64,000 bases of DNA, taken from assembly GCA_000149265.1 (NCBI GenBank), contig CH003444.1:833194-897193 (forward strand), in the 5' to 3' direction. Under the pieces are notes generated by a model, which was not told the origin of the DNA, did not search any database, and saw nothing but the letters and a program-made list of their open reading frames with translations. This DNA is from Ciona savignyi. Taxonomy: Eukaryota; Chordata; Ascidiacea; Phlebobranchia; Cionidae. Below are positions 15,301-27,300 of this stretch, piece after piece. Positions within the stretch are counted from its first letter, which is position 1; each line of letters starts with the position of its first letter. Position numbers and translations under genes: made by a program.

Positions 15301-18300
15301 AGTACATTTAACTTCGGTTAAACAATAGAAAGTGGTAAAAGTGAAACCTGTCAGTGTATAAGTGCTTCTGGTAGACTGGCTTAAAAGTGTAAAGTTGTTG
15401 ACAAGTTCAAGTGCGGCAACCCTTCTTCATCGTTGCGTTTCGTTACAAATCCTTAATAAGACCCGTTCAATAGCACGTTCTTATCTTAAGCGAGATTGAA
15501 AGAAGGCTTCGAAACGCTTCGATGGACCATGTGACGTAATCGGTCATGCAATCACGCTTAAATAAGTCAAGAAATATGGACATTTCGTTTAGCAGCACTT
15601 CTGCCAGGCCAGTTTTTCTGGTAGAACAATGTTTCCAGATGTGTATTTTTGCAAGGAAATTATTGATTTTATGAGAAGGTGAAAAGGGTTTATTACAAGC
15701 GTCTGCAAATGTTGAATTCTGGACTTTCCAAGAATAATAAACAAACGCAAGTGTTTATTATCAGCCTTTGAAGCGTATTGAGTATTAATTCAAGTGTTCA
15801 ATATATTAAACAAGAGAAATTGTCCGAGATAAACACATGTCACAGTGGAAACTCCGTGTAAAGATGTACAGTGTGCAAACATTTGAATTCTTAGTTGTTC
15901 TATCAAATGTTAGATACTTTACATTAAATTGCTGGAAACTTCATGAACACTACCCTCACTACATGAATGCCAAATAGTAGTTGCCACTCAAAAAATTAAA
16001 AATTAGTTAATTTTCTTTAAATAAATAGAAATGTAATGTCAGCATGCTTTGTATTAATCATCCGCGCCTCAATCCCTGCGGTTGGTTCCCTTCTCAGTTT
16101 TCGGCAGTTCAGAGTGTGATAGTAATCAGACCTGTTAAGAAAGGCCGAAGTAAAGATACGCTTTTTACAAGGAGAATGTTCAGTGCACTACAGGAAAACT
16201 GCAAAAGAGTCGAAATTTTAAACAACATAAAATGAATTTAGAATAAATTGACCATACTGCGGTGTTGAGGATAAACTTAGTTTTAGCTTTTTATCTTATT
16301 TCTGACTTGGTATTTTTCGTAAACATGGTCATTTCATTGCATATTGTGTTAAGAGTAATTTTATGAAAATTTTTATGATTTGTTTTAAAAGAAACAAACT
16401 CATAAAGCAACAGGTGGCTGCCACGATGTTTATTTAGGTTCTTAAAAAATATAATCATCGCGTCTTCATATTCACGAAATATGGCACGTTTCCAGCCGGC
16501 CAGATGTCCAGACAGGATTAATAATCTAATTAAAGCATGAAATCATTGATCGAAATGAACCTACGCGTGGAAATCGCAGAGCTTGACGTAATCTAGCCAT
16601 GACATAAGGTCATAACAACTTTTATGTTGGAAGTTGTAGGCAAAGGCAAGGATATCGGCGCACAGAAGCCACTTAAAAGAGGAATATTATTTTAACGCAT
16701 CTGGCCCAAGGCAAGACATAAGGTCTGTTCGGTATTTTACTTAGTTGCAGAACGACCGTGTTAATGTTGGGCCTATTATTTCGCGCATATATGAAGAGGA
16801 ATCTTTACAATGTATGAGGTCGTTCTCGCCTTTTTCATAGCAGGCGTTTATTATAACAATAGCTATAGTAGGGTAGGAAGGTAAAAGTTTGCTTAAAAGT
16901 CGGCTTGTTTGCTTTGAAAACAGCAGACTGTCGTTTGAAAGTGAGTAGCATAACCAGCACAGCCAGCCAGCTAGTTTTTTGAGTATTGTATTATTTATTC
17001 TATTAAGTTTAAACCTTTATTTTTTTTAATTACATTTAGGGATTTTTTGATAGTTGCCTTTCAATCATGTAAGAAAAGGGATTCGTACATAAGATGTGCT
17101 CATCATTGGTGTACATGATTTTCCTACTAAGTAAGTTAAAGTGTTTGCCTTCAACTTTATTGAGTTTCAATCTAATAGAAACTTCTTTGTACCTTTGCCA
17201 CACAAACCTAAATGAATGACCTGACTTGAGTGCTTTCGTGTTCTTGTAAGCGAATTTGTAACTAACTACCCTTTAGTAAGTATAGACAGTTATATTGTAC
17301 TTTTTCACGGATTTTAATTTGCGCAGGAAAGTAATATTAACTTACATTTTGCCTTTTATTGTAACGAAAAATTAATTAAAATAATTTTTACTGGTTATAA
17401 TGGTTTATTTGGTAATAATACATACACCTTTCAACATTTTTAAATGTTAATGTGCTTTTTGTGTGTCGGCTTTAATCGCTATTTGTTTAATGTTATTAGC
17501 CTAGTTACACATCACAATAATATAAATGTTTAAACTATGACGTAACAAGCTAATATTGTGACGTAACACAGATAACAGACTCAATAGGAGACGAATATTT
17601 TATTATTTCCGACGACAGCTCTGCAATTGATGTTTATGTCTAGAAATTGTATCTCGGCGCCTAAATCATTCACCGTATCAGTTATTGGAAGTATTTCCGT
17701 AAACTTTTGGCCGCAGTAAAATTAAACTGACTACAGTGATTAATTAATTTTATCCTGTTTTTTCTGCGTTGACGTCTTCTTTCAAACACTTAAATATTTT
17801 AAAACGTTAAGTAATGTTTATTATGAAATACAACATTAAGTCAAAAGTTGTTAGTAATAATTAAATGTGACTAAATATGGTTGATAAATGAATAAAGCCG
17901 TTCAAATAAACATCAATGTCAATAAATAAATTTAAATTTTTGTAGTTTTCTTTACTTTGCTTAGTAACGTTGCCTTTCTGTCGCTTGTGTATTTGATGTG
18001 ACCGTCATTGAACTTTTCCTCCATCATCGTAAATTTACAAAACCCTATTGTTGTTATACTTGTAATTGTGATAAGCTGTTTGGGATTAAAATCTAGGTCT
18101 ATCACACGGACTCATCAGTGCTAATCGAAAACGCCTCTAATGTAAAATCGAAATAAAAGATTTGTTATGCGATGAGCTGTACACGTGACTCAATATTCCA
18201 GCGGTTATTTCTGTCATCAGTGATTACTTCACGATTTTTTCTCTTCGTGACAGGTATTTCCGGTTCGTCTGTAATTGTTCCAACTGCATGATCTTTTAAT

Positions 18301-21300
18301 AGTAAACGTCATTCTCGTGTAATCTGATATATGCGGACATCTTTAATTAGCGAGTTTGTGATGAGTATTGACTCACAAAATTGTTATCAGAACATATATC
18401 TATAAAACGTATAGCCTCAAGCTTTTACAACTTGAATATCTTTGGCATTGGCATCGGTTACGGCTGTACACTTTGTAATATAATGATATTATCTTGAAAC
18501 GTATTAGCCCGCTAATTTAACAAGCTACGGGGTATTTGTACTTGTCCATTAGAAACTGACATTTGGCTAATTACCAATTACAGAACGGTTTATGTTAGTA
18601 TTGTGTATACACACTGTACAGCATTTCACTACAGTAAGAAATGTTCAGTGGAATAGCACATGATAAATAAGTATTATTATTACTTTCAACATATCTGGTT
18701 TAAATACAGATAAGTCAGCCTTACATAGAACCCTCCTTACTGGTGATTTCTGAGTAAACGTTTTATTTAGATCCGTTCACATCAATGCAATGTATTTTCG
18801 AGGAAGTCCTTGTGCTGATTCCCACACTCCCAACGTGGGAATATACACAGCAAACTTAATTCGCTTTTCCATTCGTATGTTAGTTCCGAAGCTAGTGTTG
18901 TAAACTTACCCGATTTAAATTTGTATTTGTAAAGTATACATGACACATTGATTTTGGAATGACTTTTAGTCGTCTATGAATATGCAGTATGCAATAGACA
19001 GATCAACAATGCACACAATTCTCAAAAATTCTTAATTCTCCTAAATCTACCATTTTTTATGGAAATGATAATATTTACCGCAAAACAGATTTTGTAGAGC
19101 TTAGCTACCACGATATAGTTGCCTATATATAAAAAAGACTATTACCGATTAATATTAGACTTTGATATAAAATCAATCCCAAACTGTAAAAAACCACCCA
19201 CCATTGGTGGATTTTTCTGCTTTTTTTTATGGGAAATTACTGGTAACCTGTAGGTTGTTTAATTCACTAATACCTGCGTTATTTCCTCTAAAACACCATA
19301 TGTTGGCATCATATGCGAATGGCCCTTTAGAAACACTCGGATGCACACGTTTATGGTTTGAGACGTTTATGGTTTGAGACGAGTAAGGATGAATTAGTGG
19401 GTTAACCTGTTGAGAACAATTTCCGTTTGTAAAGACACGCCGACCAACCAACATAACTATTGTTAATCAAATCCAAACCGAGAAAGGAGAAACCCAATTT
19501 TATATTTTCTTTCCAACAGTTCCCGAGGTCGTTCTCACTCGTCATTTGCCATCTCCCAACCTTTCTATGGTGCATTCCACTAGTGATGTCATCAACGAAC
19601 TGTCAAACGTGACGTCATCCACCACTATTTTACTTCCTACCACGACTAGAGAAGCGGTTATAATTCCAAAATGTAAGGAAGTTAGTTTTATTATTTTTAT
19701 TTTTTTATTTTATTTTTTTCTGTGTTGCAGTGGCAGCTGTTCCACAACTCTCCACCGGAACTACGTCATCAAGAACTACCATAGTCGATTCCGCGATTAC
19801 CTCACAAACTTCGTTAGTGGTTACGTCATCAACAGATTTAGCATCACACGACGTAACGACCGGTATGTTTCGATCGTATTTTCGTTCACTATATTTCGTA
19901 AATCTAAACATTGATGTCCATTTAAAAGTGGCGCATTACCATTTGAAACCAAGCCAGTACGTAAAGTATAATTGTAGCTACAATCTCAGAATTTTATTCC
20001 GTCCACGCAAGTGCAAATCATTCATATAACCTTTAGTGTACTCGATTGTGATTTCGATTTTAAAAACGATGGACCAAAAAGCAGTTAAAATACTTTCACT
20101 CATGAGTAACTTATGATTACGATATGTAACTTAGCGTGATCTGTTTAATTCATGACTTAATGTACTTTACATGTAGTTCTTGTTTATACAGCAGGATTGT
20201 CATTGTGTACTTGTGTCCACCGCTTTGATTGACGCTTCAGAAATGCTTGTTTGATCTTCTAGTTTGCATTCATTGTGTCTTGTTTGTTCATTCCGGAAAG
20301 CCAAGACTGAGGTATCCATGCTGGTCGGTGTGTAAACCTTCAACCACTAACTGGTCGCGCACGTTTGTATCTTTAATTGAAATCGATGTCACGTATTTCT
20401 CGTCCAGATCCAACTCTCGTTGTGGTGACTTTAAAGGGGTTGGTTCGAAACCCGGGGAATTTTTTTTCTTGTTGACTTTTTGGTAAGGGCTTTTTGGCTT
20501 TTGTGGCAAAGGGGGTGTGCCCAAGCTTGTCCAACTTTTTACGTCCTTGCGATTTAACGGGTCAACGTCCCCGTTAGCGTGTATTGTCATATCCAAGTAA
20601 CCTTCTTTGGGCGGAAGTGAGGTCACGCTTAGACAATTTTGGTTTCCCACAAATGGAAATTTTTCTTCTGTGATTTGGGGTGTTACTGGGGATTGGACGT
20701 CACTCTTGGGCTGCATGATGACTGGGGTGGCTGAGTGAGGTAGCGGGGGCAGCTCTTCAGGTTTGGTGGTTATCAAAGAAGCTTGGCTTCTGGATTTGTA
20801 CTTTTGGCGGTTCCGTGTTCTTCGTGCTGTTTTACGCGACGCCGCGTTAGCACTTCCTTCACATGCTGGCGGTGTGATGTCGTTTTCTATCAAAATGGGG
20901 AGATAACGTAAAAAACAAATAATGATCAAATATGGGAACACGAAGTTATCACAAACAAACTTTCCTACCTGAGTCCAACTCATCAAATGTGCTGTCCGAC
21001 CACATCGATACATCGTCGTCGTCGATACTTACCGAGGCAGTTGCGGAAGGGAGGTACACCCGTGGTTTTGAACCCACACCCCTCGGTTCTTGTGGTACTG
21101 AATCGTAACTGTGCAACACCTTTTCTTTTGGGGACGATTTTAGTTTCAGCAACATCTTTTGAAAGCCGCTTTTTTCCGGTTTTCCCAGTGGAGGGCGTAA
21201 AAGAGTAACTGGTTGTTGGGAAGGAGTTCCATAGTCGACCGCTTGAACTGGGTGGAGAGATATCATATATACAGTGCGTTAAATGTTATTATCGAGAACA

Positions 21301-24300
21301 AATTATTTTGTTTATAAAGATGCAAATATTTAAGGAATTTTCGGGTAATTAATGAGTATTTTTCATGAGCGGTTCCAAAATATTTTCGTTTATAACATAG
21401 TTCAAGATCGTTGCAAGAGGCTTGTGGTTACTGGCCGAATGCGTATTCCTAAAGTGTGATATAAACAAACACCACGCGGCACCAAATACCCACCTGTGTC
21501 GGCTCCTGGTTGATCTTCTGTGAAGAATCGGTTGCTAGGCGATGCGTTTCGACTTTTCGGTGTTGGGACTCGGCTCCATCGATGTTTCCGCTCGATGTCG
21601 CTGTTGTTGTCCTAAATAAAGCGAATATTATATCTTTAAGAATTTAATGTCTTTATCCGAGATATGCACCAAACTGAATTTCTAAAAATTTGATGAAAAT
21701 CCGACTGGAATGTAATGATGATGGAATGTGAAAGAAAACTAACAAAACGGGAAATTGCCTAAATTAAACTCGGAAAGGTTTAGAATCATAACTTTACCGT
21801 TATGGCTAATTTTGATTTGTACACGTTGCTTCCAACTTGCTGTCCATCCGGGTTAGTGACCGTGACCGAAATACGAAGTGGTTCCGCTCCATCTACTCCG
21901 GGTCGTAATATTCCTCTTGGAGATTTCTATGTTGAAATTCAAGTGAGTACAGACGACCGTTTTTAGGTTACATTTCGTTACCTTTTTCTTTTCGATATCT
22001 GTTAAGACGTATTCGTTGGACAATTTCTCTTTGGACAACTTAGGTGTAAGGTACGGTGTTCCCTGCAACGAGCCAGGCGTCGAGTTTTCATCCGGATACG
22101 AATTTCTTGAAAATATTCTTTCTCTCTTTGCGGCAATGCTCTCATACACATGCTCGGTTGCCCTCACCACACGTTGCATCACGTTAAGCCGATCAGTTTT
22201 GTTGCTTCTGGGGGTTGCAACCACTATCTCACCACTTGGTTCTCCCGTATTAAGTTCTTCCAACTCTATTGGGGTTGGGGGTGGGGGAAATGCCTCCTCT
22301 TTCACCGTTCGTCCTTTTCCACGTTTTCTTCTCCGGCACAAGCAAATCACCAGAAGAATGATTAGAAGTATGAGAAGTAAAATTAGGACGATTGCCCAAG
22401 CTGGAAAACCCGCTGACTGCTGCTGTATGGGGGGCGACGTGGGTTCCGCAGTTGTTGGGTCAGGATCAGGTACATTTCTTGGCTGATGTGATGCCCGACA
22501 CTCAGTTTCAATCCAAATAGTTCGAAGACATGGTTGTTGGGCGACTTGAACCGGTTGGTCGCACCATTTTACCCTCCGACGTCGCTGGAACAAAAGAGTG
22601 TCGTTGCGTCACATACATTTACCAACAGGTACCATAGATTTGTCGAATTTCAAACTTACCTGTTTGTTGTTCGTTGTGTCAGTCCAGCTTTCCCATTCAA
22701 GCCAGGGAAGATAGGTTCCGAAACAATAGGAGACATCGCCACCCAAACTGCACGTTCTGTCAGCCACATATCCAGCACATGAGGTAAAGAACTCCTGGGG
22801 ACTGTCATTTAGTGTTGTCAGCATTAATACTTTTTAACACCCGGTAAAATGCTTGGTGTTTTTAACCTTAAAACACTTTCTGTACATTTTGTATCTATCA
22901 TACATATAATGTTTGGTTAGGATTTGTCCACATTCATGCTGTTATACCGACTAAAAGTAAATAGCTTGTAGATCTTCCCTTTATTCATATTTACTTACGG
23001 GGGGCATGTTTCTCCCCCGTCGCACTTTTCAAACAATATCGCCGATGTGAGGTCAGAAGGGTTCACGGAGCATGTCGCTTGACAACCGTTGCTAGGTGAT
23101 CCTCCGGAATTAGACTCGGTTGTTGCGGGTGTCACTACGGGGGTTGGTACAGTTATTGGCTGGTTTGCTTTGTCCCGACACTCAGTTTCAATCCAAACTG
23201 TTCGAAGACATGGTTGTTGGGAGACTTGAATCGGTTGGTCGCACCATTTTACCCTCCGACGTCGCTGGAATAAAGAATAATTTTATTGTACTTTCTGCTC
23301 AGACCCTTCTCAAAAAAAGATCAAACCGTTCCCAAAAGAGTAATTTTTTTAAGATTTATATTCTGATATAAAGTTTAGGATATTTTTGTTATGGTCTGTG
23401 GTCTGCCAACTAATGCCCACGGTCCTATCGTATGAGTTCTGTGGTGTGGGGTATGGAGAAGTAAATCCCACATTACAAATGTGCGATTGGGGTCGAAACT
23501 CGTCCGTACATGGTGGGACAAAACACGAACTAACCTGTTTGTTGTTCGTTGTATCAGTCCAGCTTTCCCATTCAAGCCAGGGAAGATAGGTTCCGGAACA
23601 ATAGGAGACATCGCCACCCAAACTGCACGTTCTGTCAGCCACGTATCCAGCACATGACGCAATGAACTCCTGAGGCCTGTCATTTAGTGGGGTCAGTATT
23701 GGTACTAAATATATCACCCGCTTAAATGCCTTCAGTTATAATTAACGGCACTGTCTCGTATGGAAAGGTCTAAAGAGGGTGGATTTGTCCACAGCCCTGT
23801 GGTTGAAGATATTTCAGAATGTGGATATGGGCAGCTGGGCTTTACCTAGACCTTTGAACAATATTCAGGTCGTCGACAAAATATTTTATTCATTTTAACT
23901 CACGGGGGGCATGTTTCTCCGCCATTGCATTTGCGCAACAATATCGTCGGTGTGAGTTCAGTTGGGTTCGCGGAGCACGTAGCTTGGCAACCCAACCCTA
24001 CGGATCGCCCACTGCGGAAATAAAGCGAATTTAGTTTTAATGACATATTCGATCTATTTAAAGTAATACATGGATAGAAATATGCAAATACTTTTTAGTA
24101 AGTGTCCCAGGAAAGTTTGTTAGTTTGAATAAACGTGTTGTGGTAAAATTTAAACTTAACTTTAAAAATGTTTAAACTGGTATTTTGTTTGGAGGCGAAT
24201 GAAATTGCGGATGTTTAAACATAGTAGTTTGACACAAAAGATATTACCGAAAGACATTTAATCGGTTCTTACCCGGTTCCAGCTGGACATGCGGCGCTGC

Positions 24301-27300
24301 AACTGACCGTCTTGGTTTGCGTCGTTTCTCTCAGACTTTCCTCACAGAACTTCGATGGTTGACCAGTTGAATCGCGGCAGCTGGAATAGAGTTTGTGGCT
24401 TTAGCTATTATGTGCGGACAGGTGGTCATGTGTCACCTGTATCCGCAATAATGACGTAAAAGCCCACTGCCCTAAGTTTATTTATTGTTTACCATGGTAT
24501 GAAACATTTGCAAATAAAACACATCATAATATGGGAGCAGGAAACTACGATTTGTTCCATTTTATATTGACATGTACAGAAACGGAAACGACTGAGGGAC
24601 AGAAGCCGGGTGAAGATAAGCTTGTTGGCCTAGTTATAAAACAAATCTACAAAGAAAGAGAAATTTGTAAATAAGTCGCCTATGATAAGAGTTACATTGA
24701 TGGGATGTTTAGTTTTTTTAGAGATAACTTACTCTCTTTGCCTGTTCTTGACGCCACCACAAGTAGCGCTACACCCACCGACATCTCTCCAAGCACTCCA
24801 CGTACCTGCTACACATCTAGCAGGAACACAGTATCTTTGGTGCGCAACCGTACATCTCGGCACGTTCGGGCAGGTGTACCTAATCTGGGGTGGTGAAAGG
24901 TTCCGTTATACTTGACCACAAATCTTCACCTTACACAGCGGTTGTCGCAATCTTTTTGGTTGTAAGTTGGATTTACGTCATCGTCGTTATAACTGAGACA
25001 AAAGCTGGTATCTGGTAAACTACCAACAATTTTAACACATTGGCGGACGACTGATATATTCTAGGTGCTTCTTAACCACAAGCATGATTATCAGGTGGAG
25101 CTACAATTAAATTCACCGTGTCTAAAGCTGGGTTGTTGCAGTCATTGGAAGTCTGCTGACACTGCTCCTGGGTTTGTACGACCAAATTCCTGCCAGTGCA
25201 GCTAGTTGGACAGTTGTTTAAAATTTCGGTGACAACTCCACTCGTGCACACTTTGCCCCCACATAATCTGCGCCGACATAGATATTAGCATATGGGGTTG
25301 GGGGTTGGGATGGTTACGTTGTGGGGTGGAAATCCCCAGTTTCAATGGGGTGTGCCTGAACGTTACATAACAGTAAATTTATTTTAGTATGTGCATTGTT
25401 GGTGTATTGTTTCTATGGTATATTTCTACCTTGTTCTTGACCCAGTACATATTCCACTTGCCGCATCACAATTCCAGTTTCCGTTGTTTGACCACTGGTC
25501 GTTGCAATGGACCATCTTATATATCGATGATAATAATATAATTCTTACTAAAAACATTATTTAGTTTTTTTTTAAACCAAATATCTGTAACATTGAAGTT
25601 TTTGGGTCAACATAACTTTCAAACGGTACAAACCTTTTTAAATTTTTACTGATATTTATTCCTGAATAATCCGGGCCCACTTATTGTGTCGACAACCCAA
25701 CTTCCAGTCGCCAAATCTTTGAATAACAAATAGCAACCACATAATTTGGGAATTTTTAACCCAAATTACACAGCAACGACAAGATAAGAGTGTTTCCTTT
25801 ATCGCATCAGCAGTATGTGAGCCGCGTGTTATTACTAAACAATCATTTATATGAATATGATTTATTCGGATTGAATTCTGAACACAAAAATTCTTAAAAT
25901 GTAATTGTTCAAAAATCTTGTCTAACAATTACCTATGTGTTTGACACCTATATATAGCTGAATAAGGAGAACCCAGTATAACGACTAAACCTAAATTAAG
26001 CTCAGTAAGATGACGCAAATATACAGATCGATTTGGTCTCGAAGTTACAACTTTTTGTTTCAGTTCAGATGATTAGAACCTTGCCGTATTGCTAAATTCG
26101 CCAGCTAGAATTTATTTTCTAACTGTTATACAGTATATATTGCTTTATCTGATTGCTCATAACAATGCAATCAGGCGGTAAACAATTGTATGCAATTAAG
26201 ACCTCTGACGTTACTTCCTTTTCCGCTTGCGTTTATCAGCACTTTTAATTATGACGTAACAGAATACCTGTTGTTGTGCTCCTATTTTAGCAAATCAATA
26301 TGTTTTACGGCATATTTTTTTTCCAATATAATCCGCCGGGCATTACGTCACGTGCAAAATGACGTCATAAGATCTTTTGCTCTTTCGACAATATTGGAAA
26401 TATATTGTTGGACATTTTAGCTTCCTTATAAACGCAATATTTCGATTTTAATAGAAAAACCTCTTTTACAGTTTTACCCATCATTGCCACCGTTACTCCA
26501 ACCAAACGTGAAGCCACGCAGAACACTGTCGTAATACAGCCAACGTCAGCAGTAAGAGAAAGCAGTATCGAGGCTGTGAACGAATTTCCGCTCTCTGGGT
26601 TCGGACAGAAAGGCGTTACCACTGCCGGGAATCAGAGCTCGACTACCGGGGGCGCGTCTTCGAAAACTCCGATGTCTGATGTCGAAATTGCGACCGTGGG
26701 CGATGCTGGAGCAGCAACATCAACTGGATTCATGTTCATAAGAAGTATTGCGGCATTGGTTATTTTCATCAGAGGTAAAGTATGATTTTAATTACGTTAT
26801 ATTTTTGTTTTCTGATGTAGCTGTATTTATAGTTCAACATTAAACGAGTTTTAATGCAATGTTTATGAGTGGGACTTACGTTGGAACTTTTTCCTTTTCC
26901 AGAAAATTCGGACCAAGTGCTGATCATCTTCCTAGCAAGTATAAGTTCCGGGTTGTTCCTCACTGTGTGCGTGCTCTTGTGCAGGAGAGGGGATTTCCCG
27001 TCCATTACGAAAAAGAAGAAAAAAGAAACCCAACCTCACCGGGAGGACTCGGCCTCTCTCTTAGGAAACCGGGAAACTTCCCAACAATCACGAACTTGTT
27101 CGTCTTCCACAGGAAACAACGTCATCAACGCACAAGATGGGAATTCTAATCGTAGAGTAAGCCATATTAACTACATCCATCATGTCCAGGGGAATCCCCG
27201 GAAGCGGAAACATCGATCAAGGTTCCGATCTGTTCTGGTGACGTATTGCTCTTGCTGCTGTACAAACGCGCCGTGGCAACGCGATGCGTCACACGCAGAT

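Noticed and set aside
22016..22486. 156-codon open frame on the plus strand
   Set aside because: It is the reverse of the long tail-and-membrane exon of the minus-strand TSP1 gene, whose exons have consistent phases.
25656..25928. minus-strand frame as first exon of the TSP1 gene
   Set aside because: It has Trp and Cys residues, but no signal peptide and no splice phase that joins it to the exon at 25515.
26869..26902. start of a separate 397-codon gene at 26869
   Set aside because: The first codons are intron; a TTTTCCAG acceptor at 26902 joins the frame in phase 1 to exon 9 of the EVA1C-like gene.
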